This document shows positions 35,123 through 47,451 of a DNA stretch of 64,000 nucleotides, one piece after another. The notes beneath the pieces were generated by a model. The model made no database searches. It worked only from the letters and a program-made list of their open reading frames with translations, and was not told where the DNA came from. The position numbers and the translations under genes are program-made. This stretch comes from Diaporthe sp. PMI_573 (lineage: Eukaryota > Ascomycota > Sordariomycetes > Diaporthales > Diaporthaceae): contig JAJTUP010000022.1 of the NCBI GenBank assembly GCA_021399435.1, positions 868,001 through 932,000 on the forward strand. The letters are read 5' to 3'. Each line of letters opens with the position of its first letter. Within the stretch, counting starts at the first letter, position 1.

Positions 35123-35402
35123 AGGCCTGCCTCTGTGGTTTCCAAGAGGATAGAGTTCGTATGTTTATATTGTGGGCAGGCTCAAATTTGTTCGTGTTTG
35201 GGCAGTTGGGTATGCAGTGCGGTTGGCCAAGCGCCAGGGTTCCTTAGGCGACTTAGGCAGAGACACTGGATCTTGAATAAGCCCAAATCCAGATCAAATA
35301 TAGACTTAGTCCAGACTTTATCAAGCCATCGTGCCAGAGTTCAGTAGGCAAGTATAACTCCTCATGCTAGGTACCAAAAAAAGAAAGACTTAAAAAGATT
35401 TG

Positions 35403-35407
35403 AAAAA
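35403..35407 (-). terminator. Pol III T-run terminator of 5S copy 2
   Basis: Five T on the minus strand directly after the 5S 3' end TATG. Confidence 0.65.
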
Positions 35408-35525
35408 CATACAACACCGGGTATTCGCTGGTCGTCACCGACCCAACTACTAATCCAGCAGTTACCAGCTTGTCTATGGGAGAGCGGACGGGATCCCGAA
35501 TTTTCTGATACCTATGGTCGTATGT
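35405..35525 (-). rRNA. 5S ribosomal RNA
   Basis: The minus strand from 35525 reads ACATACGACCATAGG, CGGGATCCCGTCCGCTCTCC, CATAGACAAGCTGG, TTAGTAGTTGGGTCGGTGAC and GACCAGCGAATACCC, ending GTTGTATGTTT. This closely matches the Sordariomycete 5S rRNA as I remember it, about 121 nt long. The 5' ACATAC pairs with the 3' GTATGT (helix I). It is a dispersed single gene, as in Neurospora, with a TATATAAT at -23 to -30 and a T-run terminator. Translated frames across it are accidental. Confidence 0.92.
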
Positions 35526-35547
35526 ATCTGATTGTCCCGCACGCAAT

Positions 35548-35555
35548 ATTATATA
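35548..35555 (-). promoter_or_regulatory. TATATAAT box of 5S rRNA copy 2
   Basis: At -23 to -30 from the 5S start at 35525, exactly as at the other 5S gene. Neurospora 5S genes are known to need an upstream TATA element, so a promoter role is likely. Confidence 0.75.
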
Positions 35556-37292
35556 CCTAAATATTAGAGGCGACTGCTGATTTGGTGAGAGGAAGCTGAA
35601 GTCAGCCACTCGATTCTCTTGTGAATATTTAGCAGTTTTGTCTAAACCTTTTTCTTTCTTTTGAAACTGACACTATAGAACAAGTGTGATAAATAATTTT
35701 AAGATGTTGTGGCAATGTGCAGTGGTGTCATTGCTGGTGTTGATATTTGGATGAGATATGATGGATTTGTCTTAGCAGTTGATTGAGAACGTGCAAACGC
35801 TAGGTGAAATTCAATCCTAAGTAACCGTTCTCTTGAGGTTCCTCCAAATATCCTAGACGTACCTTCGGTTTACTATGAAATTTTATCCCGGGTTTATGTT
35901 TACTAGCTCTGGCACCGATAATGTCTCAAGATTGGTAACGTTGAAAAGGTGTGCATGTCTCTTCGGGACTGAGTCCGACAACTAGAGCATCACTGTGGAG
36001 AATTTTCTAGCGCGGCAGGAGTGACAAAGTTTGTCCTTAATTCCAACGATTGTGGGTGCTTCCACTATCTCATTCATTGACAGTCTGCTGCCCTATCCTG
36101 AGGTTTGTCTTCATATCATGGACCGGATTCAGGTAGCAGATCGCGGCTTTAGCCTATCATAAGGCGTCGTCATGTGCCCTGCTTCAGGACCTATATCTGT
36201 GAAAATTGGTTTGGGGCGTCCTCGAGACTGAGTATTGACTGTGCTCGATTATAGCTGTAATCCAACTATTAGGAGTTGGGATATCTGTATGATTGTACTC
36301 GATATATGTATACGCGAAAAGTCCAATTCATGTGATAGCACTTGCTCATTTGGTCCCTCCTTTATCACTAGTCAAATAATTCGATCGAATAGGCCCCTGC
36401 GTAGGCCCCTGCGTAGGCCCCTGCGTAGGTCCCTGCGAAGGGTCTATTCGCCGCTAATTCCTGCAGTATTGAAGAGACGCAGCGCCGCGATTCCTCGTTG
36501 CAGACAACTCTACAGCGTTTGGTTACCCATCAGGGGTACTCAAATGTCAACGAAAACTCAGCCATATGATCACAAGTGGGACGCAACGATGAACACAGTG
36601 TTGCACGAGCGGTGCTAGTCAGAGTTCAGAACTGGAGTGAAATTATGCTGAAGCGGACAATGTTGAAACACCGGTGGGAAGGGATGAGCATTCTACTAAA
36701 ACCAGTGGCTGAGGTATTTTTGGCAGAACCAGGGTTCCTGCATTTGGGCGAGTCGGCTCATCAGCTTTCATACCAGGACCTGTAGGGAGCTATTATCTCA
36801 AGACTCAGATGTCTTGTACATGTGTACAAGGGGCTCACCCGCATTAATTGCACAGTCTACGCTGAGTCAGGCGGCATGAAAGATGTCTGTGAATCAGAGT
36901 TAATGCAGTGCCACGCGGGCCGTGTGATGCGTTGCGTAAGCCTTCAGGAGAAACCTTAAACTCCAAGGCCCGGCTGGCTGGATCGCTCAAAACTCCTCGG
37001 TCCGTGGCCGACACCCTTTCTCTACATTTCGCATGCTACTTTTGCTTCGTCTGTCATGTGGTGACAACAAGCCGCTGAAGAAGTATCGAGGCCGCCCTGT
37101 ACAAGATCCGCTCTTTTGTCTCTCATTGCAGATTACAGTGTCTCACGAGTAAGGTCGCCTCCCTTGTTTGGTAGACGCAAAACGGTCGATCCTTCCTTCG
37201 TCTTCCCCTGATCGCCTCCAGACTTTTCATAGGCCCGCAGGTCCCTTTATTGAACTGGACACCGAGTGGTGGTGTTCGCAAAGACAACATTG
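35556..37292. other. AT-rich intergenic with minisatellite
   Basis: AT-rich, mostly stop-filled sequence; no gene recognised. Contains the 4 x 12 bp tandem repeat at 36391-36438. The right end is the promoter of the glycosyltransferase-like gene. Confidence 0.45.
36391..36438 (+). repeat. Minisatellite, 4 x 12 bp (AGGCCCCTGCGT)
   Basis: Three perfect copies and a fourth with two substitutions. In one frame it encodes an Arg/Pro/Leu repeat, but that frame has no other coding character. Confidence 0.9.
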
Positions 37293-38354
37293 ATGGCTAA
37301 GGCGTCTTGCTCCCCTCTGGTGGGCTGGAATAAGTCGCTGGCACTCGGTCTACTCATCGTCATATGGGTGATCTGGAGCTTGAGCTTCTCCGGCACAACC
37401 GACGACGTCATCTCACGGCTCCCTTCTTTCCCTGCTGGCGGTGTCTCCGAGTCGTCATCATCGTCAGACCCGAGCTTGCGACCTCTGGTCTTGTACACGT
37501 ATGCCGAATCAGACAATGCGCGAGAGAACCTGGCCTTTTTCGTCAAGAATGGACTCCATGGAAATGCCGATTTCCTCTTCATTTTCAACGGCGAGACAAG
37601 CGCGGTCGACTTGCTGCCCCAAGCGCCAAACGTTCAGATAATCAAGCGAGACAACAAATGTTTTGATATCGGCGCTATGGGCGAGGTTCTGCGCAAGGAC
37701 GATTTGTGGAAGGGGTACAAGCGGTTCATCACTATGAACGCGAGCATCCGTGGACCTTTCTTCCCAGTACATTCTAGCAGTTGCTGGACCGACACTTTCC
37801 TCAATCGGGTTACCGATAAGGTCAAGGTAAGGAATCCCGATCAAAAGGATGAATGCTGGCAAGTCTGACACGCATTATAGCTCGTGGGTACGTCACTCAA
37901 CTGCCACCCGCGGGTGCATCTCCAGTCGATGCTCCTCGCGACTGACGATGTCGGCATGTCCGTTCTCCTTGACCCGGAGCTCGCGCTCAGCGCATCCGTG
38001 GACGACTTCTATGGCACCTCGCAGGACCCTGTGGGCTTCTCCCCCTGCTTCAGCACCCTGCACAAGGCGGTCCACGCCGAGATCGGTATCACGTCTCTCA
38101 TCCAGTCCCAGGGATTCGAGGTCGACGTCGTGATGACCGCGCCGCACTCGGCCCCTAGCCTCGAGACCTTCTGCAACAACGTCGGCAGGCCGGACGACTT
38201 CCTCTACAAGGATAGCTACCTCGGCACTAACGTGCACCCTTACGAGACGGTCTTCATGAAAGCAAACCGCGAGGTCGACCCTGTACTGCTGGAGAGGCTT
38301 ACAGAGTGGCACTTGGCTGGCAATATGTCGAGCTGGAAGACCTGTGGTCGGTGA
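37293..38354 (+). CDS. Putative type II membrane glycosyltransferase-like protein
   Basis: Exons 37293-37826 and 37881-38354, joined in phase across a 54-nt intron, give 335 aa. A single N-terminal membrane segment, SLALGLLIVIWVIWSLSF (about residues 13-30), follows a short cytoplasmic tail, so the protein should be a Golgi or ER type II membrane protein. The luminal part has LVLYTYAESDNARENLAFFV, IKRDNKCFDIGAMGEVL, NASIRGPFFP, LVGTSLNCHPRVHLQSMLLA and a C-terminal YLGTNVHPYETVFMKANR. The DIGAMG and LVGTS-N-C-P pattern with an 'N-S-RGPF-P' motif resembles a family of glycosyltransferase-like proteins in fungi and algae related to rhamnan synthesis F proteins. Enzyme activity and sugar are not known. 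The reading frame could begin 27 nt earlier only with GTG, so ATG 37293 was chosen. Confidence 0.75.
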
Positions 38355-39345
38355 GCCACGTAAGAGGAGAATCGCCACGGAAAAAGAAAGTAACTCCAGA
38401 GAGCGCTTCGGGTAGTTGGTACCAAGGTGGCTGGCAGGCTGGCTGCCGTTGCACCATGTGGCGCCAAATCAATACTGGCTTGGACAGCAGTATTAAACGC
38501 ACTGTTACCTACAAATTTTACCCGCTGGAACAAGCCTTTGGTTACTCCAGGCCAGCAGAAGGACTGAGCCATTAGGGCAAGGGCGTCAGCCGAGGGTGGA
38601 ACAACGAGCACTGATCTGTTCTCCAAAACTTCCGACTTAGCAACGATAACTCAGCATCACTGGTCCATAGTTTATGGAATAGATCATGGAGGAAGGAACC
38701 GATTTTCACTAATCAAGAGTGAGGCTCTCCAGAGTTTCCGGGCCTATCAAAACACGATACACATCGATGGATGAGGGAAGAGTATTTGACGACGGAGATC
38801 TGCATTTACGAAGGAATCATCTTCTGATAAATTCCATAATTGTGCGTCTTATGCGAGGTCTACATGATACAGTGGAAGTCAGAATACAGAATGGAGAAAG
38901 TTCCTTGTGATGGGCTCCCTAAGCTCCGATTGCGTTCCGTATCGTCTGACACTTTGGTAATCGGAAGACCGCATATATTGACAGACCAGAAGCAGCACAT
39001 CGAGCGTGAAGAACAGTCGCCTTAGGATACCTCAAGAATACACAGTGATTCAAATTCCCCGACGAGGAAGAGCGACATGAATTATGACCGAGTCAGTAAT
39101 GCTATCATGCGGCTAACAGCTAATGGCAGGCCTCATCAACGATTCATTGCCTCAGCTGCGTGCGTCTAGTTGTAGTCTCTGCATTGTTATCTCTCGAGGC
39201 TAGGAGCTTCATGTCTTGGAGTCGAATTGAACAGAAGGAAACATTGGCTCGATCACCATATTGTGGGCTCACTCTATATACACAAAAACTTGGGTAGAAG
39301 CAGTTGGGTACCGTGCTTAGATATTTTGCCATTGATGTACACCTC
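38355..39345. other. Intergenic between convergent genes
   Basis: Holds the 3' ends of the glycosyltransferase-like gene (+) and the transporter gene (-). No further gene seen. Confidence 0.45.
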
Positions 39346-41164
39346 TCAGTCTCGTAACACAACGACAGGCTTTTCGCCGTCGACATCGACCAGATCCACA
39401 ACACAGCTGTAGCTTGTGAAGTCCTTGGTCGGAACGTTCTTTTGGAACATCTCTTCCAGCTCCAAACAACTGCGACCCTTCATCTCCGGGAAACAGAGGT
39501 ACAAGTAGACCGAGAAGAGTAGGGATGGGCCGAAGAACACAAACGCCACCTTCGCGCCGAGGTTGGCATTCCCCGAATTGATGAGTATCGGCACTATTTG
39601 GCCAACCAGGCATGCCGCTGCTGTGTTGCTCATGACGTTGATCGAGTATGTCTTCTGTCACAGTCGGGGCGTGGCTGTCTCACCACCGACTGCATATGCG
39701 ACCGCTCCGAGGGTAAGTTGAAACTATAGAGACATTAGCAGACCCTTTAAAGCAGACTATGCCTTCCTCCCCGAATGATGTACCAAGAAACCCCAGATTG
39801 CCATACTTGCTTGTTATCCCGAGCAATTCCTAAGTAGCCGATCACAAGGAGCAGAATAGTCATAGCAATACAACCCCAGACAATGAGAGGTCGGCGTCCC
39901 GACCGGTCAATGAGGAACCATGAGCAGATATTTCCGAACAGTTGGACAGTGTAGCAGGCTTGAGCAACGCCGACGGCGTTCTGAACTCCTGCTAGAGTAA
40001 AGAAGTACCTGCGAACCAGTTAGTTGGGCCATACCAACTATTATATCATCCGAGACGAAAACGGGAACAGAGGATCCGGGGTTTCAAGAGACCGAAGTAC
40101 CCACGGAAGATAGCCAGCAACAAAATTTGCTCCCACAAACTACTAGGCCAGATAAACCATGCAGACAATGATTGTTCTGCGCAAGTTCGATCCTCGAAAG
40201 CAGTCGAGATACGAGGCTCCCTCTGAGTTGAGCTGGCGCTCCTTCTCGACTGTGGCCTCTAGTAGGGCCAGGGTAGCCTTTACATCATGACTTGGACCGT
40301 TGAACTTTCGAAGAGACTCGCCCGCTGCTTCTCTCTTTCCATGGACTAGCAACCAAGAGGGCGATTCTGGCAGAAGCGGAATAGCGAGGACCAGCATGGC
40401 AGCCGGTGGGGCTATCTGGACCAGAACCGGCATCCTCCAACCCCAGTCGCCTACGATGAACGTGCCAGCGTAGCCCACCAACGCACACATCCACTGTCCA
40501 ATGACCACCATGGAATTGACGAGGATCAGACACAGGCCGCGGAGCTCGTTGGGCGCGATCTCGGCGACAAAGACGGGGCTAAGCGGGTGGCCCATCCCGT
40601 AGCCCAAGGTGCTGATCAGCTTGCCCCCGAACAACATCATGATAGACGTCGACCAAGCCTGGACGAAGATGCCCACAATGCACAGCGCGCAGCCAAGGAA
40701 GATAACTTTGCGGCGGCCGATCATGTCCGAGATGAAGCCGGTCGTGAAGGCAGCGATGAAGATGCCGACGTTGGTTGACGCGTTCAACACTTGCTGGTCG
40801 TGAGCGGGGATCTCACGCCCGCTTGCGATCGAAACGCTGTATCGGTCGAGGAAGCCTGGTATCGCTAGGATGTTTCCTACCAGTGCAAGTTCGTAGCCGA
40901 AGTTGATGGGTAGGATGAAGATGAGCAAGCCTGTCCAGTCAAGGTTAGAGCACGTAAAGGTATTGTGTGGTTTCATAAGGTTGTGATAGCAGACTCACAG
41001 TATCCTAGCACCCTCTTGTTCTTCACTAGTTGCACAAATCCTGGCGAGGCTGTTCGAGTCGCCGAAGCAATGTCGATGCGATCTTGGGTCGCAGTTACGA
41101 CATCAGGGTTGACATGGGCCACTTCTGGCTTTTCGAGCGTTGGTCCCTGAGTGGCAGCCGCCAT
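39346..41164 (-). pseudogene. MFS sugar porter with three in-frame stop codons
   Basis: Plasma-membrane sugar/H+ symporter of the major facilitator superfamily, maltose or alpha-glucoside permease-like. Exons: 41164-40999, 40930-40105, 40008-39807, 39723-39346, all in phase, 523 codons. Family motifs are intact: cytosolic loop FISDMIGRRKVIF, PESPSWLL, FLIDRSGRRPLIVWG and the C-terminal PEMKGRSCLELEEMF. Stops occur at 40145-40143 and 40142-40140 (TAG TAG, between CMVYLA and FVGANFVAG) and at 39660-39658 (TGA, between GGETATPRL and QKTYSINVMS). Each is one C-to-T change from Gln (CAG) or Arg (CGA). No frameshift is seen. The protein would stop after about half its membrane helices, so it is a recent nonsense pseudogene. 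It is divergent from the regulator at 41862, with about 700 bp between starts. Confidence 0.82.
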
Positions 41165-41861
41165 GTCTGGCTGTAGATTTTAGTCTTGAGACTCCAATAA
41201 GATTATCATCAAACATAATGCAACGGAAAGGGTGGGGGTTGAAAGAGTTATATACCTAGGTCGTCATCAGCCTCGTGCGCTTCCGCCCACCCAAAATCAG
41301 ACATATCATCACCTGTCCGATCAAGTAATCGATCGTTTCTCCACTTCCCCGCAAATTATCCATGTACCTCCGCGTTCATTACGGATGGACCAGGATGTCG
41401 AACAATCGGTCCGCATCCTCGAGCGAGACTTGCTTCCAGGGGTGTTGTGCCATGGCCGTTGCACAATTCGCCGCGGGCAATTCGGGGAAATGTGGTGGAC
41501 AGATATCTTAGCATTGGTCACTGATGCTTAGATGAGAAGAATGCTTGGATCTGACTGACATCGTATACAATTTAGGGGCAAAATTGATTCATGAAACGTC
41601 CGGCGCTACCCTAATGAACTCTCGGCAATCCCCAGCCTGTATAAGTTTTGCCGATTCCCCGCGGCGATTTCTCCCTTCCTCCGTTACTCGTGCTACCCTG
41701 TATGAACTCACCGGCGGACTTTGAGTCCTCCCCTGGATAGCAAACGACATATTTACAATTCGAAATGGGAAAAGGGCTTGTGATGGATGCAGGCAGAGGA
41801 AAGTGAAGGCTAGTCATGAGTCCTGAGGCCTTGGGAGTCTTGCCCAGGTGTCTGTCTCTAG
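41165..41861. promoter_or_regulatory. Bidirectional promoter region, transporter and regulator
   Basis: About 700 bp separate the divergent start codons. Several CGG triplets occur but no clear paired Zn2Cys6 operator could be assigned. The missing first half of the regulator's zinc cluster was searched for here and not found. Confidence 0.4.
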
Positions 41862-43770
41862 ATGATCCAGGGGGCTGAGCTTCTACAGTGCAACGCGCAT
41901 TTACCTCTCTGTTCCGCTTGCGAGACGGCCGATATACCCTGTCTCTACAACATTCCTCCGAGAAAAAGAGGGCCAAGATTCAGAAGCCAACGCGTCAGCC
42001 ATTCAGGGCCGCCCGCGGAGGACACGATCACGGCTGTGTCCGAGACCCCCTCTACGTCTGTCGATGGTGTTTTTGCAAGCCCATCAGGCACTGCCAACTC
42101 GGCTCACACATCCAGCACGAGGCACACCACAGACACGTACGAAGGTCGTCAGCCGGAACCTTCGCCAAGTCATGATCGTATCCCAAGACAGCCCAGCACC
42201 GGGCGGGTTCTCAATGCAGTTCCATCAATTCGTTGCCGGGAAATCCACGACGAGCTAGTGCGCTTCGCCGAATTGAGTGAGCCAACGTGCTCGTTGGGCG
42301 TGACAATGCGAAAGTGCATTGATCTGTACATGGAGTGGATCTTTCCCATCTCGCCTCTTGTATGTGAGGCTCACGTACGAACCGCGGTCACCACGACTCT
42401 ATGTGTCGTCGAAGATTCCACAGAAGCCCTGGATCCCAACCTTTCCGGAACCAGGGAAGATACCTCAACCTCTGCAGACTTCAGTCTTTTGGAAATGCGC
42501 ACCTTTTCCTTGCTGACAGCTTTGTGCTCCATCACGTGCTGTGTTGTACCGGACAAGGTCTGGCCAGCTGGGAACTCGCTAGCATGGCCCTTTCTGCAGG
42601 CATCACGGAACATGCTGGGCTCTTATCAAGATGTTGACATCCAGGCGCCTGAATCAAGCTCGATTGTGGCCCGATACTACCAGGCGAATGCACTTCACGC
42701 GCTGGGCAAGACCAGGACGTCCTGGCATGTTATGGGCGAGGCCCTTCGCCTCGCGCAAGAAATGCGCCTGTTTGACGAAGGCGCGTATCAAAGCGTAGAA
42801 GCCGTGGAGGGCCAGATCTTGAGAAACGTGAGGACGCCGGGCTTTCAGTGCCAGCAGCGAGTCCCAGCTGCTCTGATCCATGGCCATGTCGAGTTTGGCA
42901 CATGCATAGTGGAGACAAGTCAGCTTCCATTCTCAATAACGTGCCCATCACTCTTCATCAAATCCTGCTTGGTTCCACCATAACCACGGAGTTCTACGGG
43001 CGGCAGCAGACGCAACTCATCGATGCGCGAAGATATCCAGATACGCCAGATTTCAAGCAGCAACTATGCGAAGACTTCAACATATGCCAAAGGATGTGGT
43101 CGACGGCCTCAAACGTCCTTGTCGACATTCAGGTCCTCATTCACGTTCACTCTAGATTCGACCTCGATGTCCCCACTAGTGGCATGACGAAAGCCGCAAT
43201 CACAGACTCTTACATGTCGTTCAGCCGCGTCATAGATGACTTGCCAACTTGGTTGAGAGACCCTGTGTCGGTGAAATCACCTGACGAGCGCTCTGAACGG
43301 TGTCGAAGACGAGCGTTCTGGACGCCGAGAGCCAATCTGCTGGTGACATACCTTTGTCTGCGGTTGATTCTCTTACAGAAATGTGCCCAACACGGCTTGT
43401 CGTCGCTGCTGGGTCTGTCCGAGGACGAAACTATGTTGGCCTTCCGCAAGACCGAAATTGCAAGCGATCTGCTCAATGTTGCGATGGGCGTTCCCTTCGA
43501 GGCCCTTCAAGCAAATGGAGAGCCATGCGTAAGTAGTCGCAGTACTTCCCCTTTTGTGGTACTTCTGCCCTTCTCCCATCTGAATTCTGCTAATCCACCT
43601 AGGTTGAAAAATTGCGACAGGTCGGCATGAGTCTTCTACAAATACTGAACAATGTAGCTAATCCATCCATCATCGATCGGGCCAAGTCCCTCTTCACATC
43701 GCTGCTGGACATTCTGGCCAGCCTAAACTCGAGAGTCTCGGCGGAATTGAGTGTGGACTATGCATCATAA
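41862..43770 (+). CDS. Zn2Cys6-type sugar regulator, incomplete N-terminus and unresolved frame break
   Basis: A fungal-specific transcription factor resembling AmyR/maltose-activator type regulators. It probably controlled the neighbouring transporter and glycosidase genes. Segments: 41862-42827, about 42890-43528, 43603-43770. The first segment holds only the second half of a zinc cluster (QCNAHLPLCSACETADIPC); the usual C-x2-C-x6-C half is absent. The regulatory domain is good: LDLYMEWIFP-like region, SLLTALCSITCCV, VARYYQANALHALGKTRTSW then HVMGEALRLAQEM, and RVWHMHSGDKSASILNNVPI. Between EGQILRN (42827) and RVWHMHS (42890) a 62-nt intron is expected, but no in-phase AG acceptor exists. 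The intron from 43529 to 43602 is clean. The end is DYAS-stop at 43770. Either this is a pseudogene or two boundaries were missed. Confidence 0.65.
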
Positions 43771-44201
43771 ATTAGATACTGGCTTGGCTCACTAATTCGC
43801 GGTGCCGTCCGACCGGCCGGCGAATTGTCCGGGCAATTACACCCCAGGCTGTGATTCGCAGTTCGGCCCACCCAAACACTCAATTACGAGCCGAGAAACC
43901 CCAGTCCACACTACTCGCCGATGTGTGCGTATGAACATGAGTAAATGTGATATCTCCTTCTAAAACAATTACTCGCATATCCCTCCCCCACTCCGATACC
44001 ATCCTCGAAAGCCATTGCACATTTTTCGCTCTCCAGCGACGGTACGTGTTCCAAGAGTAGGTAAGAATCTGGTGCCTTTTCGTCATGCCTAGGACCTCCT
44101 CTCACGCCATTCGGCTTGGTCATATATGTTGACATGGCTTTGCTCTAGTCGTACTAGTAGCTGTTGCTCAACTTCGACGGAACTGGCTTCTGCAAGACAT
44201 A
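43771..44201. other. Intergenic, no gene recognised
   Basis: Short gap between the regulator and GH43 genes, presumably the GH43 promoter. No coding signal. Confidence 0.4.
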
Positions 44202-45884
<1,683 letters not shown>

Positions 45885-47451
45885 GAATTTGTAACACTTC
45901 GGCTCAGAGACTCGGCAGAAGAGCTAGATGGGAATTTCTAAAGGATATATGAAAGAAGTCAACATCGATCTGCGATCTTGCAGAGCCCTTGAGGGCGACT
46001 ATGTGGGCACAATCAAATGACGATCTCGGTATAACGGCTATATCAACCCGTTTATCTGTGCTATCGAGCTACACGCTTGCATGTCTCACTCGCTTGGCTT
46101 CTCTCGTTTCCAGCATTTCTCCCATCCGCCTCTTTGCTTGGCAGGTTGTCACTGGCGTCGGCTTTGGTTCATAGTAACGATCCAAGTGGACGCCATTGAG
46201 CTTTTTTCTGATGAGGCCATTGGTGGACTGTTTTCCGTACACGAACTTCAGCAAGCCGGTCTCAAAAGCTGGTTAGTCGCCGCGTAGAAGTCATCCAGGA
46301 AATCGCAAACTGCCTGGTGCACAACAGGGTCTCGATTTTGAGAGATTTTGCGACTGGCTAGATGGAATGCTTGACTGCAAGAATCTAACAGCAGAAGGGT
46401 CCAGAGGCACACTTTTTATAATTATCTGTACAGGTGCCATTCACCGTTCACCCCCAGGCACTGCCACACAGCTAAACAGGTAACAAACACCTAAGCCAAC
46501 AGAGGCTGCAAGGTGTAGAATACCTGATATAGGTTGGACATCTTACAACGCAGTGCGACGTCAACAAGTTTAAAAAGACAAAATACCCACTACGATGCGA
46601 AATTGACAGTTTTGAGAACCCAAGGCTGGTGATTGACAAGAAGGTGACTGCCACTGAGTCAAACAACAGATGGTAGGACATTGTTGCCCATGTAGAATGA
46701 GAGATATGAAGGGAATGCAGCACCAAAAAAATGCGTGGAAACGTCCTCTGCTTCGGAAAATAACTGTTAGTAGCCTTCCATGAATTAGAAAATATAGCCA
46801 ACATTTTTTGACAACGTAAAATTGACATTGTCCCCGTAGAACAAAATCACGAACTGGCAATCAGTGGCCCCGTCTCTTGGTGGAGACCAACGCCAACTTC
46901 TCTGCACGGGACCCACTTGCCGATTGATATGTACCGGCGCATGTCCACTGAATATTTTGGTATAAGCGCTCAGCCCCACCACAGTAGACTTTCCTGTTGG
47001 TAGTATCAGAACTGGGTCTCCAATGAGGCGGACGAGGCTTTACCAACAATGATCCGCATTTACAGCCATTTGACATCTTATCCACCGCATCCTTCCAATA
47101 AAACGCTCAGTCCTAATTGGATGTTCACTCCCTGTTGGTTGGTGGCTTAGACTCGGTTACAATGCCGACCTCGATTCTGCCTTTCCATAATGTCACCGAG
47201 GCATTTACAAAGTATTTCTACAACAGCTTCAGGTCACGAAAGGCTACCCCACGCAATTCAAGTTCCTGGATCATTTCTCCACACGATCCTGCCCGTGACA
47301 AATACCCAGACTGTTGAAAGATGGCCAACATAACTCTCCTCACACCTGCAAGCATAAACTAAAACCAGGCATACCACCAACGACGACGACAGAATCACAC
47401 CTTGAGTCCAATGGTCAGAAAATAATTTTGACAGTTGTCTCTGATATCAAC
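45885..47451. other. Intergenic, AT-rich, no gene recognised
   Basis: Frames are short and lack motifs on both strands. One Cys-containing minus-strand frame at 46861-47085 is too weak to call. Confidence 0.4.

Noticed and set aside
35556..36380. Search for LTRs or terminal inverted repeats of a transposon in the AT-rich interval
   Set aside because: Short similar phrases (GACTGAGT) occur near 35967 and 36226, but no paired terminal repeats, target duplication or transposase-like frame was seen.
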